DNA of 64,000 bases from Flavobacterium johnsoniae (GTDB lineage: Bacteria > Bacteroidota > Bacteroidia > Flavobacteriales > Flavobacteriaceae), in assembly GCF_001879205.1 (NCBI RefSeq), contig NZ_MLFK01000007.1:620001-684000 (forward strand), in the 5' to 3' direction. Below the pieces are notes generated by a model. The model ran no database searches and was not told the origin of the DNA. It worked only from the letters and a program-made list of their open reading frames with translations. The position numbers and the translations under genes are program-made. Numbering within the stretch: the first letter of the stretch is position 1; each line of letters begins with the position of its first letter. This document shows positions 27,172-36,424 of this stretch, one piece after another.

Positions 27172-29259
27172 TTATTGCTGCCAAACGCTTACGCCTCCTG
27201 GAGGTACAATTTTACCGCCAATTAAAATATTTGAAGTGTTGGGTATTTGTTCTATTTGGTAATCTTCTGAAGAATAATTGACTGCGATCCAGAATCCGTC
27301 GCGCCAGCTGATGTAAACTCCTTTAGGGTAATGTTCAACAGCAATTCCAGCCTGATTATACACCTGCTGCAGGACTTCTTTTTCAAGCTGTCCATCGTCT
27401 GTATCTGTACCAATATAAGTAACGGTTCCTTTTCCTATTTTGTTGGTAACCACAGCTGCCGTGCCTGCATAAAATTGATTGGTGTACTTAGCAAGGACAT
27501 TTTCAGGTTTATTGGCTTTTACTAAATCTGCCCAGTTGTTCCAGTAATATTCTTTTCCGAAACCTTGGATAGTTCCTTTTGCATAAGGCAGAAGATGGTC
27601 AAAGTCTTCAATTTTGGCATCGATTAAAGGATAAATAGGAGCGCCCCATCCTGCTTGGATTAAATGGCCGTTTTTGTCCTTAACAGCCGTACGCACGGTT
27701 AGCATTAAATGCCCGCCTTGTTTTACGTACTCTGTCCATTTGGCAATAAGCTTCTGATCGGCTATTTCGTAAGCAGGAGCAATCACAACGGCATAAGAAT
27801 CTAATGTTTCGTTTTCGTAAATTATTTCTGCGGGAGCTCCGTATGATTTTACAATTTCAAGATATTTTTGAAAAAAAGACAGCGTATTCCATTGGCTTGT
27901 CTGCGCTTGACGGCCCATGCTCCATGAATTGTCATAATTCCATAATAAAGCAGTTCTTCGAGCCTTAATTTCTTTAGGCATTTCAGCCTTCGGATTATAA
28001 GCCTTTCTCAATAATTTCATTTCCTGCATCGTCTGCTGGTAATCTTTTCCTCCTTGCGATAGTGTGATTCCATCAAGTTTTGTAATGCCGCTGTGGTACT
28101 GCTCTGCACCGTAATTGATTTGGCGGTAACGATAAGAGCAGGCAAAAGACATGCCTTCGGCCATACAATGATAAAGCCACATGCGCACTGCGCCAGGCTG
28201 CAGCAGAGGATTAACATTTCCCCAGTTGACAAAACCAGGCTGAAGCTCCATAATTCCTGAGATGTTGTCTCTGGTTTTAAAGAAACTCAAGGCAAAAGAA
28301 AGTTCCCCGGGATCGCCAAGACGAAAACCTTTGTCTCCAATATTAGATACTCCTTTGTTAGGATAGCTGGTAAAAGAGTTAAAATCGAGTTTTTTTGTTC
28401 TTCTAGGATCTGCTGATGGAGTAATAGCGGTATAATTTGTTGTTACAAACTGGTTTTTTGCAATTAAAGGTCTGATAATATCGGTCTGAAAATCTAAAAA
28501 ATCGGCCTGCGTATCGGCAGTATATCGTTTAAAGTCCAGCAAGGCATGCGGATTGATCCCCCACCAACCGACATGATCTGCATTTGGAATTTTAACTTGG
28601 TCAAAACTGCTGTAGGTCTGACTCCAGAAAGAGGCTCCCCATGCCGTATTTAAAGCCCTTATGGTGCGGTATTTATTTTCCAGCCATTTGCGGAAAGCAT
28701 CTTGAGAAGAAGGGCTGTAATCTTCTTTGGCTTCTGGCTCGTTGTCAAGCTGCCATCCAATTACATTTGGATTATGCCCGTAGCGCGCTGCCAATTTGCT
28801 GATTATGTTTTTAGAAAAATTTCTCCATACTGGATTGCTCAAAGACTGCTGTGCTCTTGTTCCATGCTCAGCCCTTTGATAACGGCTGTCCATCAGATAG
28901 ATTTCAGGATATTTAATGCCCATCCAAACGGGTGAAATTGCTGTAGGTGTGCCTAAAATAACTTTCAATTTGTATTTTCCAGCCAAATCGATCACTTCGT
29001 CAAGCCATTCAAATTTGTAAAGCCCTTCTTCGGGTTCCATGTCTATCCATGCAAATTCTGCAATGTGAATAAACTCAAAACCAGTCTTGGAAATATTACT
29101 GATATCTCTTTCCCAGTCTTTTTTATTCCAGTGTTCCGGATAGTAATAAATTCCCATTGCCATCAGGTTTTCTTTAGGAAAGAAAACAGGAGATTTCTGT
29201 GCCATTGCGCCTGCTGAGGACAGCAGTAATAAACAAATGATATACTTTTTTAATTTCAT
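27172..29259 (-). CDS. GH42 beta-galactosidase
   Basis: A 695-residue GH42 enzyme with a signal peptide (residues 1-20, ending GAMAQ), meaning it acts in the periplasm, unlike many cytoplasmic GH42 proteins. The barrel opens with 'MGIYYYPEHWNKKDWERDI', contains the acid/base Glu174 in 'IGWQLDNEPEAK' and the nucleophile Glu338 in 'GIMELQPGFVNWG'. A trimerisation/amidotransferase-like domain ('RRTALLWNYDNSWSM', 'VVIAPAYEI') and a small C-terminal beta domain follow, as in the family. It probably cleaves beta-galactosides, adding to the GH2 galactosidases in this locus. It is downstream of the GH31 gene with a hairpin in the 84-bp gap. Confidence 0.87.
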   Translation of the reverse strand: MKLKKYIICLLLLSSAGAMAQKSPVFFPKENLMAMGIYYYPEHWNKKDWERDISNISKTGFEFIHIAEFAWIDMEPEEGLYKFEWLDEVIDLAGKYKLKVILGTPTAISPVWMGIKYPEIYLMDSRYQRAEHGTRAQQSLSNPVWRNFSKNIISKLAARYGHNPNVIGWQLDNEPEAKEDYSPSSQDAFRKWLENKYRTIRALNTAWGASFWSQTYSSFDQVKIPNADHVGWWGINPHALLDFKRYTADTQADFLDFQTDIIRPLIAKNQFVTTNYTAITPSADPRRTKKLDFNSFTSYPNKGVSNIGDKGFRLGDPGELSFALSFFKTRDNISGIMELQPGFVNWGNVNPLLQPGAVRMWLYHCMAEGMSFACSYRYRQINYGAEQYHSGITKLDGITLSQGGKDYQQTMQEMKLLRKAYNPKAEMPKEIKARRTALLWNYDNSWSMGRQAQTSQWNTLSFFQKYLEIVKSYGAPAEIIYENETLDSYAVVIAPAYEIADQKLIAKWTEYVKQGGHLMLTVRTAVKDKNGHLIQAGWGAPIYPLIDAKIEDFDHLLPYAKGTIQGFGKEYYWNNWADLVKANKPENVLAKYTNQFYAGTAAVVTNKIGKGTVTYIGTDTDDGQLEKEVLQQVYNQAGIAVEHYPKGVYISWRDGFWIAVNYSSEDYQIEQIPNTSNILIGGKIVPPGGVSVWQQ

Positions 29260-29277
29260 GGATCTATATTTTTCAAA

Positions 29278-29330
29278 ATCACACCAAGACCTGCATTAAG
29301 GTTGTCCTAAATGCAGATGCTGGATGTGAT
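29278..29330. repeat. Intercistronic stem-loop between GH31 and GH42 genes
   Basis: An outer pair atcaca (29278-29283)/tgtgat (29325-29330) and an inner pair ctgcatt (29291-29297)/aatgcag (29310-29316) can fold into one long imperfect stem that fills the 84-bp spacer. No T-run follows on the minus strand. Confidence 0.5.
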
Positions 29331-29343
29331 TGTTTTAAGATGA

Positions 29344-32205
29344 TTAAATTTTTATGACTTGAAGCGCTCCGTTATAATCGATTTCTTTTCCAGAAGCATC
29401 AGAAAGGAATGCTTTTGGGTTGGATGGATCGACAGCTATTATTTTAAATTTTCGGTCTTTTAGCATGCCTTTAAAATCTCCTTTACGCTCGCCGATGGTT
29501 AAGGTCTGATTTTTTTGATTGTAATGGAAGCTTATCGCACTGTAATGGCCTTTTTCATAATTGTAGTTAACACCTTCATCTTCATACAAAGTAAAACTGC
29601 CATCGCGGCCTTTATAAATATACAACACCACATTATCAGCAGGTTTCTGATCGGTGTATTGGATTTCTGGACCAGCAGGAATTACAGCGCCTTCAGGAAT
29701 AAAGAGCGGAAGACGTCCATAAGGCGCATCTGCCTGCAGAGTCTGTCCTCCTGAGAGCAGCCTGCCCGTATAGAAATCGTACCAGTTTGTGCCGTCAGGA
29801 AGGTACACTTCTCTTTTTCGTGCTCCATATTGATAAACAGGGCAGACCATAAAAGAAGATCCGAACATGAATTGGCTGCTGATGCCAACGACATTTTTAT
29901 CGTTTTGAAAGTCCATTATCAACGGACGCATAATGGTGTAGTCATTAAAATGCGTCATACCCGCCATTGTGTAGATATAAGGCATTAATCTATAGCGAAG
30001 GCGGTCATAATATACAATAGACTCGTATGCTGGATGGCCTTCGGGAGCAATATTCCAAGGTTCGCGATAAGGAAATTGTCCGTGAGATCGGTATAGCGGA
30101 GCAAACGCCCCAAACTGATGCCAGCGCGCATTTAATTCACGCCATTCTTTACTGTCAGCGTTTTCATTTCCATTTTTGTCGTACTGCTGCTGTGCGCTCA
30201 CATAACGGTCTTCCACACAAAAACCTCCAATATCCATCGTCCAGTATGGAATACCGCTTGCGGCAAAGTTAAGACCTGCCGAAATCTGTGCTTTCAAATC
30301 TTCCCATCTTGTCGCAATATCGCCGCTCCAGGTTGCTGTTGAATAGCGCTGCAATCCTGCAAAGCCTGATCTTGTTAAAAGAAACACACGTTTATTAGAA
30401 TCTGCAGCTCTTTGCCCATCGTAGATTGCTTCTGCATTCATAAGGGCATAAGTGTTGAAATATTCGGTTGCAGGTCCTAAAGCGGTTGGTCCCTGCAGTT
30501 TTTTACGATACTCCATATCTGTACAGTCCAACACATTAGGTTCGCTGGCATCCATCCACCAGGCATCTACGCCTATAGGATATAAATTTTCGTAGATCTG
30601 TTTCCAAAATAGTTTGCGTGCACCGCCTGCATAAGCATCATAGAATGATCCTGCATAACCAGGCCCAACCCAGTCACGAACATTGTCTTTAATGGCCTGC
30701 TGATACATCCATCCTTTTTCGTCAAACTCTTTAAAGTGCGCTGTAGTTTTATAAAATTTAGGCCATACCGAAATCATCATTTTGGCATTCATCGAATGAA
30801 TAGAGTCTGTCATAGCCTTTGGATCAGGAAAACGGGCAGGATCAAACTTGTGGCTTCCCCAGGCATCATCTTCCCAATAATTCCAATCCAATACGATATT
30901 ATCAATTGGAATCCGGCGCTTTCTAAATTCTTTTAAATTGCTTAAGATTTCATCTTGGGTTTTGTATCGCTCGCGGCTCTGCCAATAACCCATTGCCCAG
31001 CGGGGCATAATTTGAGATTTTCCAGTCAGGGTTCGGTATCCTTTAATTATGCTGTCCATAGAATTGCCATGAACAAAATAATAATCAATTTTTTTGTTCA
31101 TTTCGCTCCACCAGACCTGGCTGTTTTTTTCCTCAGCCAGCTGCGGCGTTCTTACTCTTAATCCGCAGTAAGAAGTTGAACCGTCTGGTCTCCATTCTAT
31201 CCTTAAAGCCGTGCGTTTGTTCGCTTTCAGATTCATAGAGAATTTGTAGCTGTTAGGATTCCAGGCAGTTCTCCATCGCTCGGCAACCACCAATTGATTG
31301 TCTAAATAGACTTTTACATAACCAGAATAGTACAGTATAAATTTATACTCTCCGTCCTGCTGAGCTTCAATTTCGCCTTCATAAGTAACACTGGAATTTT
31401 TTAAAGGAAGATCTGCTGGCAGGTTTTTTATGCTTTTTACATCCTCAAAAAATATGGATTTTTCTTCGCGAATCAGCGGTGCATTTTTCTTCTCTGGTGT
31501 GCTGTAAGTTCCGGTTAAGAAACCTGGCTGGCCATTTTTTCCAAATAATTTAAAAACCTGATTTAACTGCTCATAAGGACGGCTGTCTCCAAATCGGCTT
31601 AAAGAATAGCTGTCCCACAAAAGCCCGTAATTTTTATTTGATACGACAAATGGCACTGATACTTTGGTATTGTATTGGAAAAGTTCTTCGCTTTTATCTT
31701 TATAATTAAATTCATCCGACTGATGCTGTCCCAGCCCGTAAAAAGCTTCATCTTGAGGCGATTCAAATATTTGGCGCACGGTATAGCCTTTTGTCTGATC
31801 GGCTTGGATGGGAAGAAAAGTTCTGCCGCCGCCTGCTTTTTCAGCCAGCAGTATTTTTCCGTTTTTATCTTTAAATTTGATTCCGCCGTCTTTTGCCGAA
31901 ACCACAACATTCAGCGTTTTGGTTGAAAGCTGGATAGAATCTTTTGATTGATTAATGTGAAATGGAACAGTTTGCTGGTTGGGAACAATAATCAGACTGG
32001 AATCTTTTTGAAATTCCTGGGCTGTTGCGGCAACATGCACCAGATCATTGCCTAAAACCTGAATGCGCAGTGTGCGCAATTGGTTTTCTGTTCTTGGTTT
32101 CAGAGTTATTAAAACACCGTCATCTGTTTTGGTGTAATTTTTAACAGCACATGATGCCAAGAGGAATCCGGCCGAAAGGCCTAAAGCTATTGTGTTTTTT
32201 TTCAT
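29344..32205 (-). CDS. GH31 alpha-xylosidase lipoprotein with PA14 insert
   Basis: A 953-residue GH31 enzyme. The N-terminus (MKKNTIALGLSAGFLLASC) is a lipoprotein signal with Cys19 as the lipidated residue, so it is membrane-anchored. A GH31 N-terminal beta domain ('FYGLGQHQSDEFNYKD') is interrupted at about residues 225-380 by a PA14 domain ('LKNSSVTYEGEIEAQQDGEY', 'YLDNQLVVAERW'), the layout of characterised xyloglucan-specific alpha-xylosidases. The barrel carries 'IDNIVLDWNYW' and the nucleophile Asp552 in 'DAWWMDASEPN'. It is the first gene of the minus-strand set and shares a 520-bp divergent control region with a second GH31. Alpha-xylosidase is strongly favoured by domain layout and locus. 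Confidence 0.9.
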   Translation of the reverse strand: MKKNTIALGLSAGFLLASCAVKNYTKTDDGVLITLKPRTENQLRTLRIQVLGNDLVHVAATAQEFQKDSSLIIVPNQQTVPFHINQSKDSIQLSTKTLNVVVSAKDGGIKFKDKNGKILLAEKAGGGRTFLPIQADQTKGYTVRQIFESPQDEAFYGLGQHQSDEFNYKDKSEELFQYNTKVSVPFVVSNKNYGLLWDSYSLSRFGDSRPYEQLNQVFKLFGKNGQPGFLTGTYSTPEKKNAPLIREEKSIFFEDVKSIKNLPADLPLKNSSVTYEGEIEAQQDGEYKFILYYSGYVKVYLDNQLVVAERWRTAWNPNSYKFSMNLKANKRTALRIEWRPDGSTSYCGLRVRTPQLAEEKNSQVWWSEMNKKIDYYFVHGNSMDSIIKGYRTLTGKSQIMPRWAMGYWQSRERYKTQDEILSNLKEFRKRRIPIDNIVLDWNYWEDDAWGSHKFDPARFPDPKAMTDSIHSMNAKMMISVWPKFYKTTAHFKEFDEKGWMYQQAIKDNVRDWVGPGYAGSFYDAYAGGARKLFWKQIYENLYPIGVDAWWMDASEPNVLDCTDMEYRKKLQGPTALGPATEYFNTYALMNAEAIYDGQRAADSNKRVFLLTRSGFAGLQRYSTATWSGDIATRWEDLKAQISAGLNFAASGIPYWTMDIGGFCVEDRYVSAQQQYDKNGNENADSKEWRELNARWHQFGAFAPLYRSHGQFPYREPWNIAPEGHPAYESIVYYDRLRYRLMPYIYTMAGMTHFNDYTIMRPLIMDFQNDKNVVGISSQFMFGSSFMVCPVYQYGARKREVYLPDGTNWYDFYTGRLLSGGQTLQADAPYGRLPLFIPEGAVIPAGPEIQYTDQKPADNVVLYIYKGRDGSFTLYEDEGVNYNYEKGHYSAISFHYNQKNQTLTIGERKGDFKGMLKDRKFKIIAVDPSNPKAFLSDASGKEIDYNGALQVIKI

Positions 32206-32425
32206 GTTTTTTGGTTACGAATGGTTTATATGATAATTAGCAGTTTTGTGATTTCTCGACTTATAAGCATAGGGAACTGATTGATGGAGCTGAAATTTGA
32301 ATTTCTATAAAGCTGTCAGTAGTCCGCATTTTTATGGCTGTAAAAGCTTATTAGTGAACCCTGTTGCTAAATCGATTGTGTCAGGGTGTAAAAATATCCT
32401 TTAATGAAAAAGCATATGGGATATA
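32206..32425. promoter_or_regulatory. Divergent control region, left part
   Basis: Spacer upstream of the minus-strand GH31 lipoprotein gene. It holds no credible ORF and must contain that gene's promoter; I could not fix -7/-33 boxes with confidence. The paired operator-like repeats lie immediately to the right. Confidence 0.45.
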
Positions 32426-32520
32426 AATGTATTATTTGACAGGTTCTTATGTATCATTGTACTTATTGAAGACAAAGAGGGGAGTGGAATGTATTTTATG
32501 ACAGGCCAAAATGTATCATT
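32426..32520. promoter_or_regulatory. Pair of 33-bp direct repeats, probable regulator binding sites
   Basis: Two copies (32426-32458 and 32488-32520), 62 bp start to start, share the pattern AATGTATT-N3-TGACAGG-N5-ATGTATCATT with identical spacing; 26 of 33 positions match. Blocks are conserved and the linkers are not, as expected for a protein-binding site rather than a duplicated sequence. Their place midway between two divergent GH31 genes and the spacing of about six DNA turns suggest cooperative binding. The HTCS AraC domain encoded nearby is the obvious candidate, but this is inference. Confidence 0.7.
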
Positions 32521-32699
32521 TTTTTTACACCTGCCGGCTAAAGTGTACATTAGCATCTGCAAAATTTCGAGGCACGCATTAAAAGGGGTATTCGAATATC
32601 ATATGCCTCTTCTTTTTGAATTGTTACAGCAGAAAAAGATTTCTTAAGCACCTGCTTTTCATAATATACAAACCAAAAAATTAAAACTATAATACTATT

Positions 32700-32723
32700 A
32701 ACTATCAAACTATCAAACTATCA
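32700..32723 (+). repeat. Triple 8-bp tandem repeat directly before the GH31 start codon
   Basis: aactatca occurs three times head to tail (32700-32723), ending 2 bases before ATG 32726. It occupies the ribosome-binding window and supplies the A-rich leader usual in Bacteroidetes; copy-number slippage could change translation. Confidence 0.7.
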
Positions 32724-32725
32724 AA

Positions 32726-35122
32726 ATGAAATTTATTTACCAATTTATCTGCCCTTTGCTTTTCTGTGTAATGAGCTACGGGCAGAAGTATGAGAAAACA
32801 AGTCTTGGAATTAAAACTGAAGCAGATGGAAATAAAATAGAAATTCAGTTTTACAGTCCTTCGATTGTAAGAGTTATAAAATATCCCGCAGCGGGTGTTT
32901 ATTCTAAAGAAAGCCTTTCGGTAATCATGAAACCGTCAGCAGCTCCTTTTACAGTAAAAAGTCAAAACAGCCAATTGGTTCTAAATTCCGAAAGCCTTAA
33001 TGTTACATTGCAGTTCCCAACAGGAGAAATCTCATTTGCAAGTTCAGATCAAACCTTACTGCGTGAGAAAAAACAGGGAACAAAATTTGCACCTGTAAAA
33101 GATACCGATACCAATTCTTATACCGTATATCAGGCATTTGATTTAGACAAAAATGAACCTATATATGGATTAGGACAGCACCAGAGAGGAGATTTAAACC
33201 AAAGAAATCAAAATTATCGTTTGGAACAGGGAAATACAGAAGATGCCGTGACTTTTTTTCAGTCGGTAAAAGGGTATGGGCTTTTTTGGGATAATTATGC
33301 TCCTACAGAATTTAAAGACAGTGCTGACGGGACTTCCTTTGAATCTCTTGTGGGAGATGGGGTAGATTACTATTTTATGTACGGTAAAAATGCCGACGGA
33401 GTGGTTTCGCAAATGAGAAAGCTTACAGGAAGCGCTCCAATGTTTCCGCTTTGGACTTATGGTTTCTGGCAGAGCAAAGAACGTTATAAAAGCCAGAACG
33501 AAATAGTCGGCGTAGTAAAAAAATACCGTGAACTGGGAGTGCCTCTGGACGGAATAATTCAAGACTGGCAGTATTGGGGAAATAATTATTTATGGAATGC
33601 GATGGAGTTTCTTAATCCTGAATTTTCTGAGCCTCAAAAAATGGTGGATGAAATTCATGGTCTCAATGCCCATATGATTATTTCGATCTGGTCTTCGTTT
33701 GGACCAAAAACCAAGCCTTATAATGAGTTGAATAGTAACGGAATGCTGTTTGATTTTCTGACTTGGCCTGAATCCGGCAGCGAAATTTTTCCGCCCAAAA
33801 AAGATTATCCTTCCGGAGTGCGTGTTTATGACGCCTATAACCCAAAGGCAAGAGACATTTATTGGAAATATGCAGGAGAAGGCCTTTTTGCAAAAGGAAT
33901 TGACGGCTGGTGGATGGATTCGACCGAGCCCGATCATCTTTGGGTAAAGCCGGAAGATTATGATACCAAAACATATTTGGGAACTTTTAGAAAGGTCCGA
34001 AATGCTTATCCTCTGATGACTGTAGGCGGAGTTTACGATCATCAGCGTAAAGAGACTTCAGATAAGCGAGTTTTCATATTGACAAGATCTGCATTTGCCG
34101 GCCAGCAGCGTTATGGCGCCAATACATGGACAGGAGACGTAGAATCCAGCTGGGAAAACCTGCGTGCTCAGATTCCGGCGGGACTTAATTTTACCCTTAC
34201 CGGTATGCCGCATTGGAATTCAGATATTGGAGGTTTTTTTGCTGGAGTTTACAATCAAAAAGGAGAGGTGTCTGGAGCGGAAAGCACTTTGTTTCGCGAG
34301 CTTTATGTCCGCTGGCTGCAATTTGGCGCTTTTAATCCGATGATGCGTTCGCATGGTACAGATATACCCCGCGAGATCTATAACTTTGGCCAGAGAGGAG
34401 AACCGGTATACGATGCAATTGAGAAATTTATAAATCTGCGTTATTCCTTACTGCCTTACATTTACTCGACATCGTGGGAAGTAACCCATAAAGATTCCAG
34501 TTTTATGAGGGCATTATTTATGGATTTTGCCGCCGATTCTAAAAGCTGGGATATTAAAGATGAGTTTATGTTCGGAAAATCTATTTTGGCTGCACCAGTG
34601 GTCCAGGCCCAGTATACACCCGAAAAAATTAAAGAAGGCCAGAATCAAAAGCAGCGTATAGATTTTAAAGCAGAAAAATCAAGAATCGTTTATCTTCCTG
34701 CCGGAAGCGGCTGGTATGATTTCTGGACCAACGAAAAACTGCAGGGCGGCCAGGAAATTACCAGAAAAACAACTCTTGATATGATACCGCTTTATGTTAA
34801 GGAAGGCGCTATACTTCCAATAGGGCCTCAAGTGCAGTTTGCTGAGGAAAAAAGATGGGACAATCTTGAAATAAAAGTATACCCTGGAAAGGATGGTTTC
34901 TTTACTCTTTATGAAGATGAATTTGATAATTATAATTATGAAAAAGGCGCCTACACAGAAATTGATTTCAGCTATAGTGAAAAGCAGAAAAAATTAACTA
35001 TTTCCAGCCGGAGAGGACAATATAAGGGCATGTTATCTGAAAGGACTTTTACCATTGTGATGCCAGACGGAACAAAAAAAGTGCTGGCTTATAAAGGGAA
35101 AAAAATAGAATATAAACTTTAA
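32726..35122 (+). CDS. GH31 alpha-xylosidase/alpha-glucosidase without PA14
   Basis: A 798-residue GH31 enzyme with a normal signal peptide (ending MSYGQ) rather than a lipobox. Domains: N-terminal beta sandwich ('EPIYGLGQHQRGDLNQRN'), barrel with 'PLDGIIQDWQYWGNNYLWNAM' and nucleophile Asp398 in 'DGWWMDSTEPD', then the C-terminal beta domains ('YLPAGSGWYDFWTNEKLQGG'). It lacks the PA14 insert of the divergent GH31 at 29344, so the two are paralogous families, not a fresh duplication. It probably cleaves an alpha-xyloside or alpha-glucoside from the same polymer. The mutarotase gene starts 10 bp downstream. Confidence 0.88.
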   Translation: MKFIYQFICPLLFCVMSYGQKYEKTSLGIKTEADGNKIEIQFYSPSIVRVIKYPAAGVYSKESLSVIMKPSAAPFTVKSQNSQLVLNSESLNVTLQFPTGEISFASSDQTLLREKKQGTKFAPVKDTDTNSYTVYQAFDLDKNEPIYGLGQHQRGDLNQRNQNYRLEQGNTEDAVTFFQSVKGYGLFWDNYAPTEFKDSADGTSFESLVGDGVDYYFMYGKNADGVVSQMRKLTGSAPMFPLWTYGFWQSKERYKSQNEIVGVVKKYRELGVPLDGIIQDWQYWGNNYLWNAMEFLNPEFSEPQKMVDEIHGLNAHMIISIWSSFGPKTKPYNELNSNGMLFDFLTWPESGSEIFPPKKDYPSGVRVYDAYNPKARDIYWKYAGEGLFAKGIDGWWMDSTEPDHLWVKPEDYDTKTYLGTFRKVRNAYPLMTVGGVYDHQRKETSDKRVFILTRSAFAGQQRYGANTWTGDVESSWENLRAQIPAGLNFTLTGMPHWNSDIGGFFAGVYNQKGEVSGAESTLFRELYVRWLQFGAFNPMMRSHGTDIPREIYNFGQRGEPVYDAIEKFINLRYSLLPYIYSTSWEVTHKDSSFMRALFMDFAADSKSWDIKDEFMFGKSILAAPVVQAQYTPEKIKEGQNQKQRIDFKAEKSRIVYLPAGSGWYDFWTNEKLQGGQEITRKTTLDMIPLYVKEGAILPIGPQVQFAEEKRWDNLEIKVYPGKDGFFTLYEDEFDNYNYEKGAYTEIDFSYSEKQKKLTISSRRGQYKGMLSERTFTIVMPDGTKKVLAYKGKKIEYKL

Positions 35123-35132
35123 GAAGAAAGGT

Positions 35133-35483
35133 ATGCCGTTTAAAAGGATATGTTATGCCTGCGATCTGATTGATAATCCAGAGCTTATAGAAGAATATAA
35201 AAAATATCATCTTGCAGAAAATGCACGTCCCGAAATCACCAAAAGCATTAAAGATGCCGGAATAGTGTCTATGGAAATTTATCTTTTAGGTAACAGATTA
35301 TTTATGTGTATGGAAGTGGACGAGACTTTTACTCCCGAAAGAAAGCAGCTCATGGATGCTGCAAACACAGAGGTTCAGCAGTGGGAGCAGCTAATGTGGA
35401 AGTTTCAGCAGGCTCCCCCCGGAGCAAAACCGGGAGAAAAATGGCTCATGATGGAGCAGATCTATCAGTTGGAACAGTTTTAA
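35133..35483 (+). CDS. L-rhamnose mutarotase-like protein
   Basis: A 116-residue cytoplasmic protein (no signal peptide) of the RhaM/L-fucose mutarotase superfamily: 'RICYACDLIDNPELIEEYKKYH' at the start with the conserved His26 region, 'AGIVSMEIYLLGNRLFMCMEVDE' as the ferredoxin-like strands, and an aromatic-rich end. It would interconvert alpha and beta anomers of a 6-deoxy sugar such as L-rhamnose or the L-fucose released by the GH29 enzyme. It is co-transcribed with GH31 (10-bp gap). L-fucose is a sensible substrate here because no rhamnosidase is visible; the exact sugar is not provable from sequence. Confidence 0.8.
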   Translation: MPFKRICYACDLIDNPELIEEYKKYHLAENARPEITKSIKDAGIVSMEIYLLGNRLFMCMEVDETFTPERKQLMDAANTEVQQWEQLMWKFQQAPPGAKPGEKWLMMEQIYQLEQF

Positions 35484-35630
35484 TTTTTACTTATCAAGTA
35501 ATAACAATATAATAAAGCAGAATAGACATGGCAGTAAAAGTTCGCACTTCCTTTTTTAAATCGGTATACTTTTATCCTGCTTTTGTTTGCATATCCACTC
35601 TGTTGATTTTAGTTTTTCCTTTGGGCTTTT

Positions 35631-35699
35631 TCCCGCTGTCTGTTCCAATCTTTTGCGCCGAACGCCGGCGCAAAAGGATTTTCGCTTCTATCGGGGCTA
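35631..35699. repeat. Dispersed intergenic repeat, copy 1, with perfect 10-bp hairpin
   Basis: A 69-bp unit beginning tcccgct and ending tatcggggcta. It contains ttttgcgccg-aacgc-cggcgcaaaa (35651-35675), a perfect stem. A second copy, about 78% identical without gaps, is at 46250-46318. A 76-codon ORF (35528-35758) runs through it, but the repeat makes coding doubtful. Confidence 0.7.
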
Positions 35700-35758
35700 T
35701 GGTGTTAAGCTGCGTATTAGTGAAAGAAAGCGGCAGATTAATTTGGGGCTGGCTTTGA

Positions 35759-36424
35759 TATAAGGCAGAATTTATGCAGTTTGTGGAATAATTTAAAGAA
35801 TCTTATGCATTTATTTGGCAGGATACTTTTTATCGTCCAGAGAGGTATAAGCCGGTGAGGGCTATATTCTTGGTGAGCGGTAAATTATAAATTGGCTCAA
35901 TGCAGTATTTGGCATTCCATTTTAAATCATGCAGTCCGGCAAAATTTCTTCGGGCATTCATCAGCAGTAAGGCTCATAAAAAAGTCCACTGCTTTTTATT
36001 TCCAAGATAACAGGCGGAGGATAATTAATTATTTATTTGGTCTGCAGGGGATTGTTGAAAATCCCCTATAGCTGCAGACCTGTCCATAAACATATCTTCC
36101 ATTTTATGTTTATTTGTATAGGGTACATTACCGGTGGACCAGTAACAGGTCTAAGGTAGGAGGCGGCGTTTGAATTTGTTTACAGTATTTTTATTTGTAA
36201 TTATATAATAGCCAGCAGCTGGACAGCCGGTTTAAAAGTTGTACTGTATGCTTCCTTGGTTACCGGTTCGTTTTGTCCTTATGGTAACCCCTAAGCCGCT
36301 TTTCCATTTTCTCAAGGAGTCTTATTCATGCGCGCTGCACGAGTGATCGGCAGGCTGCTTTGTTTTGTTATAATATTATGGCTCGGCAGACTATTGCATG
36401 TCATAAATGGCATATTTTTGAATT
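35759..36424. other. Gene-free stretch with a large hairpin
   Basis: 666 bp without a credible gene. The most marked structure is at 36039-36080: ggtctgca/tgcagacc as outer arms and ggggat/atcccc as inner arms with a 6-nt one-sided bulge. A second inverted pair ggttacc/ggtaacc lies near 36258-36290. It may be decayed coding DNA or a transcript end for the minus-strand gene at 36425; I recognise nothing further. Confidence 0.4.

Noticed and set aside
35528..35758. 76-codon ORF with hydrophobic segment
   Set aside because: Its middle third is a dispersed intergenic repeat that recurs at 46250-46318 without a matching ORF; coding is not supported.
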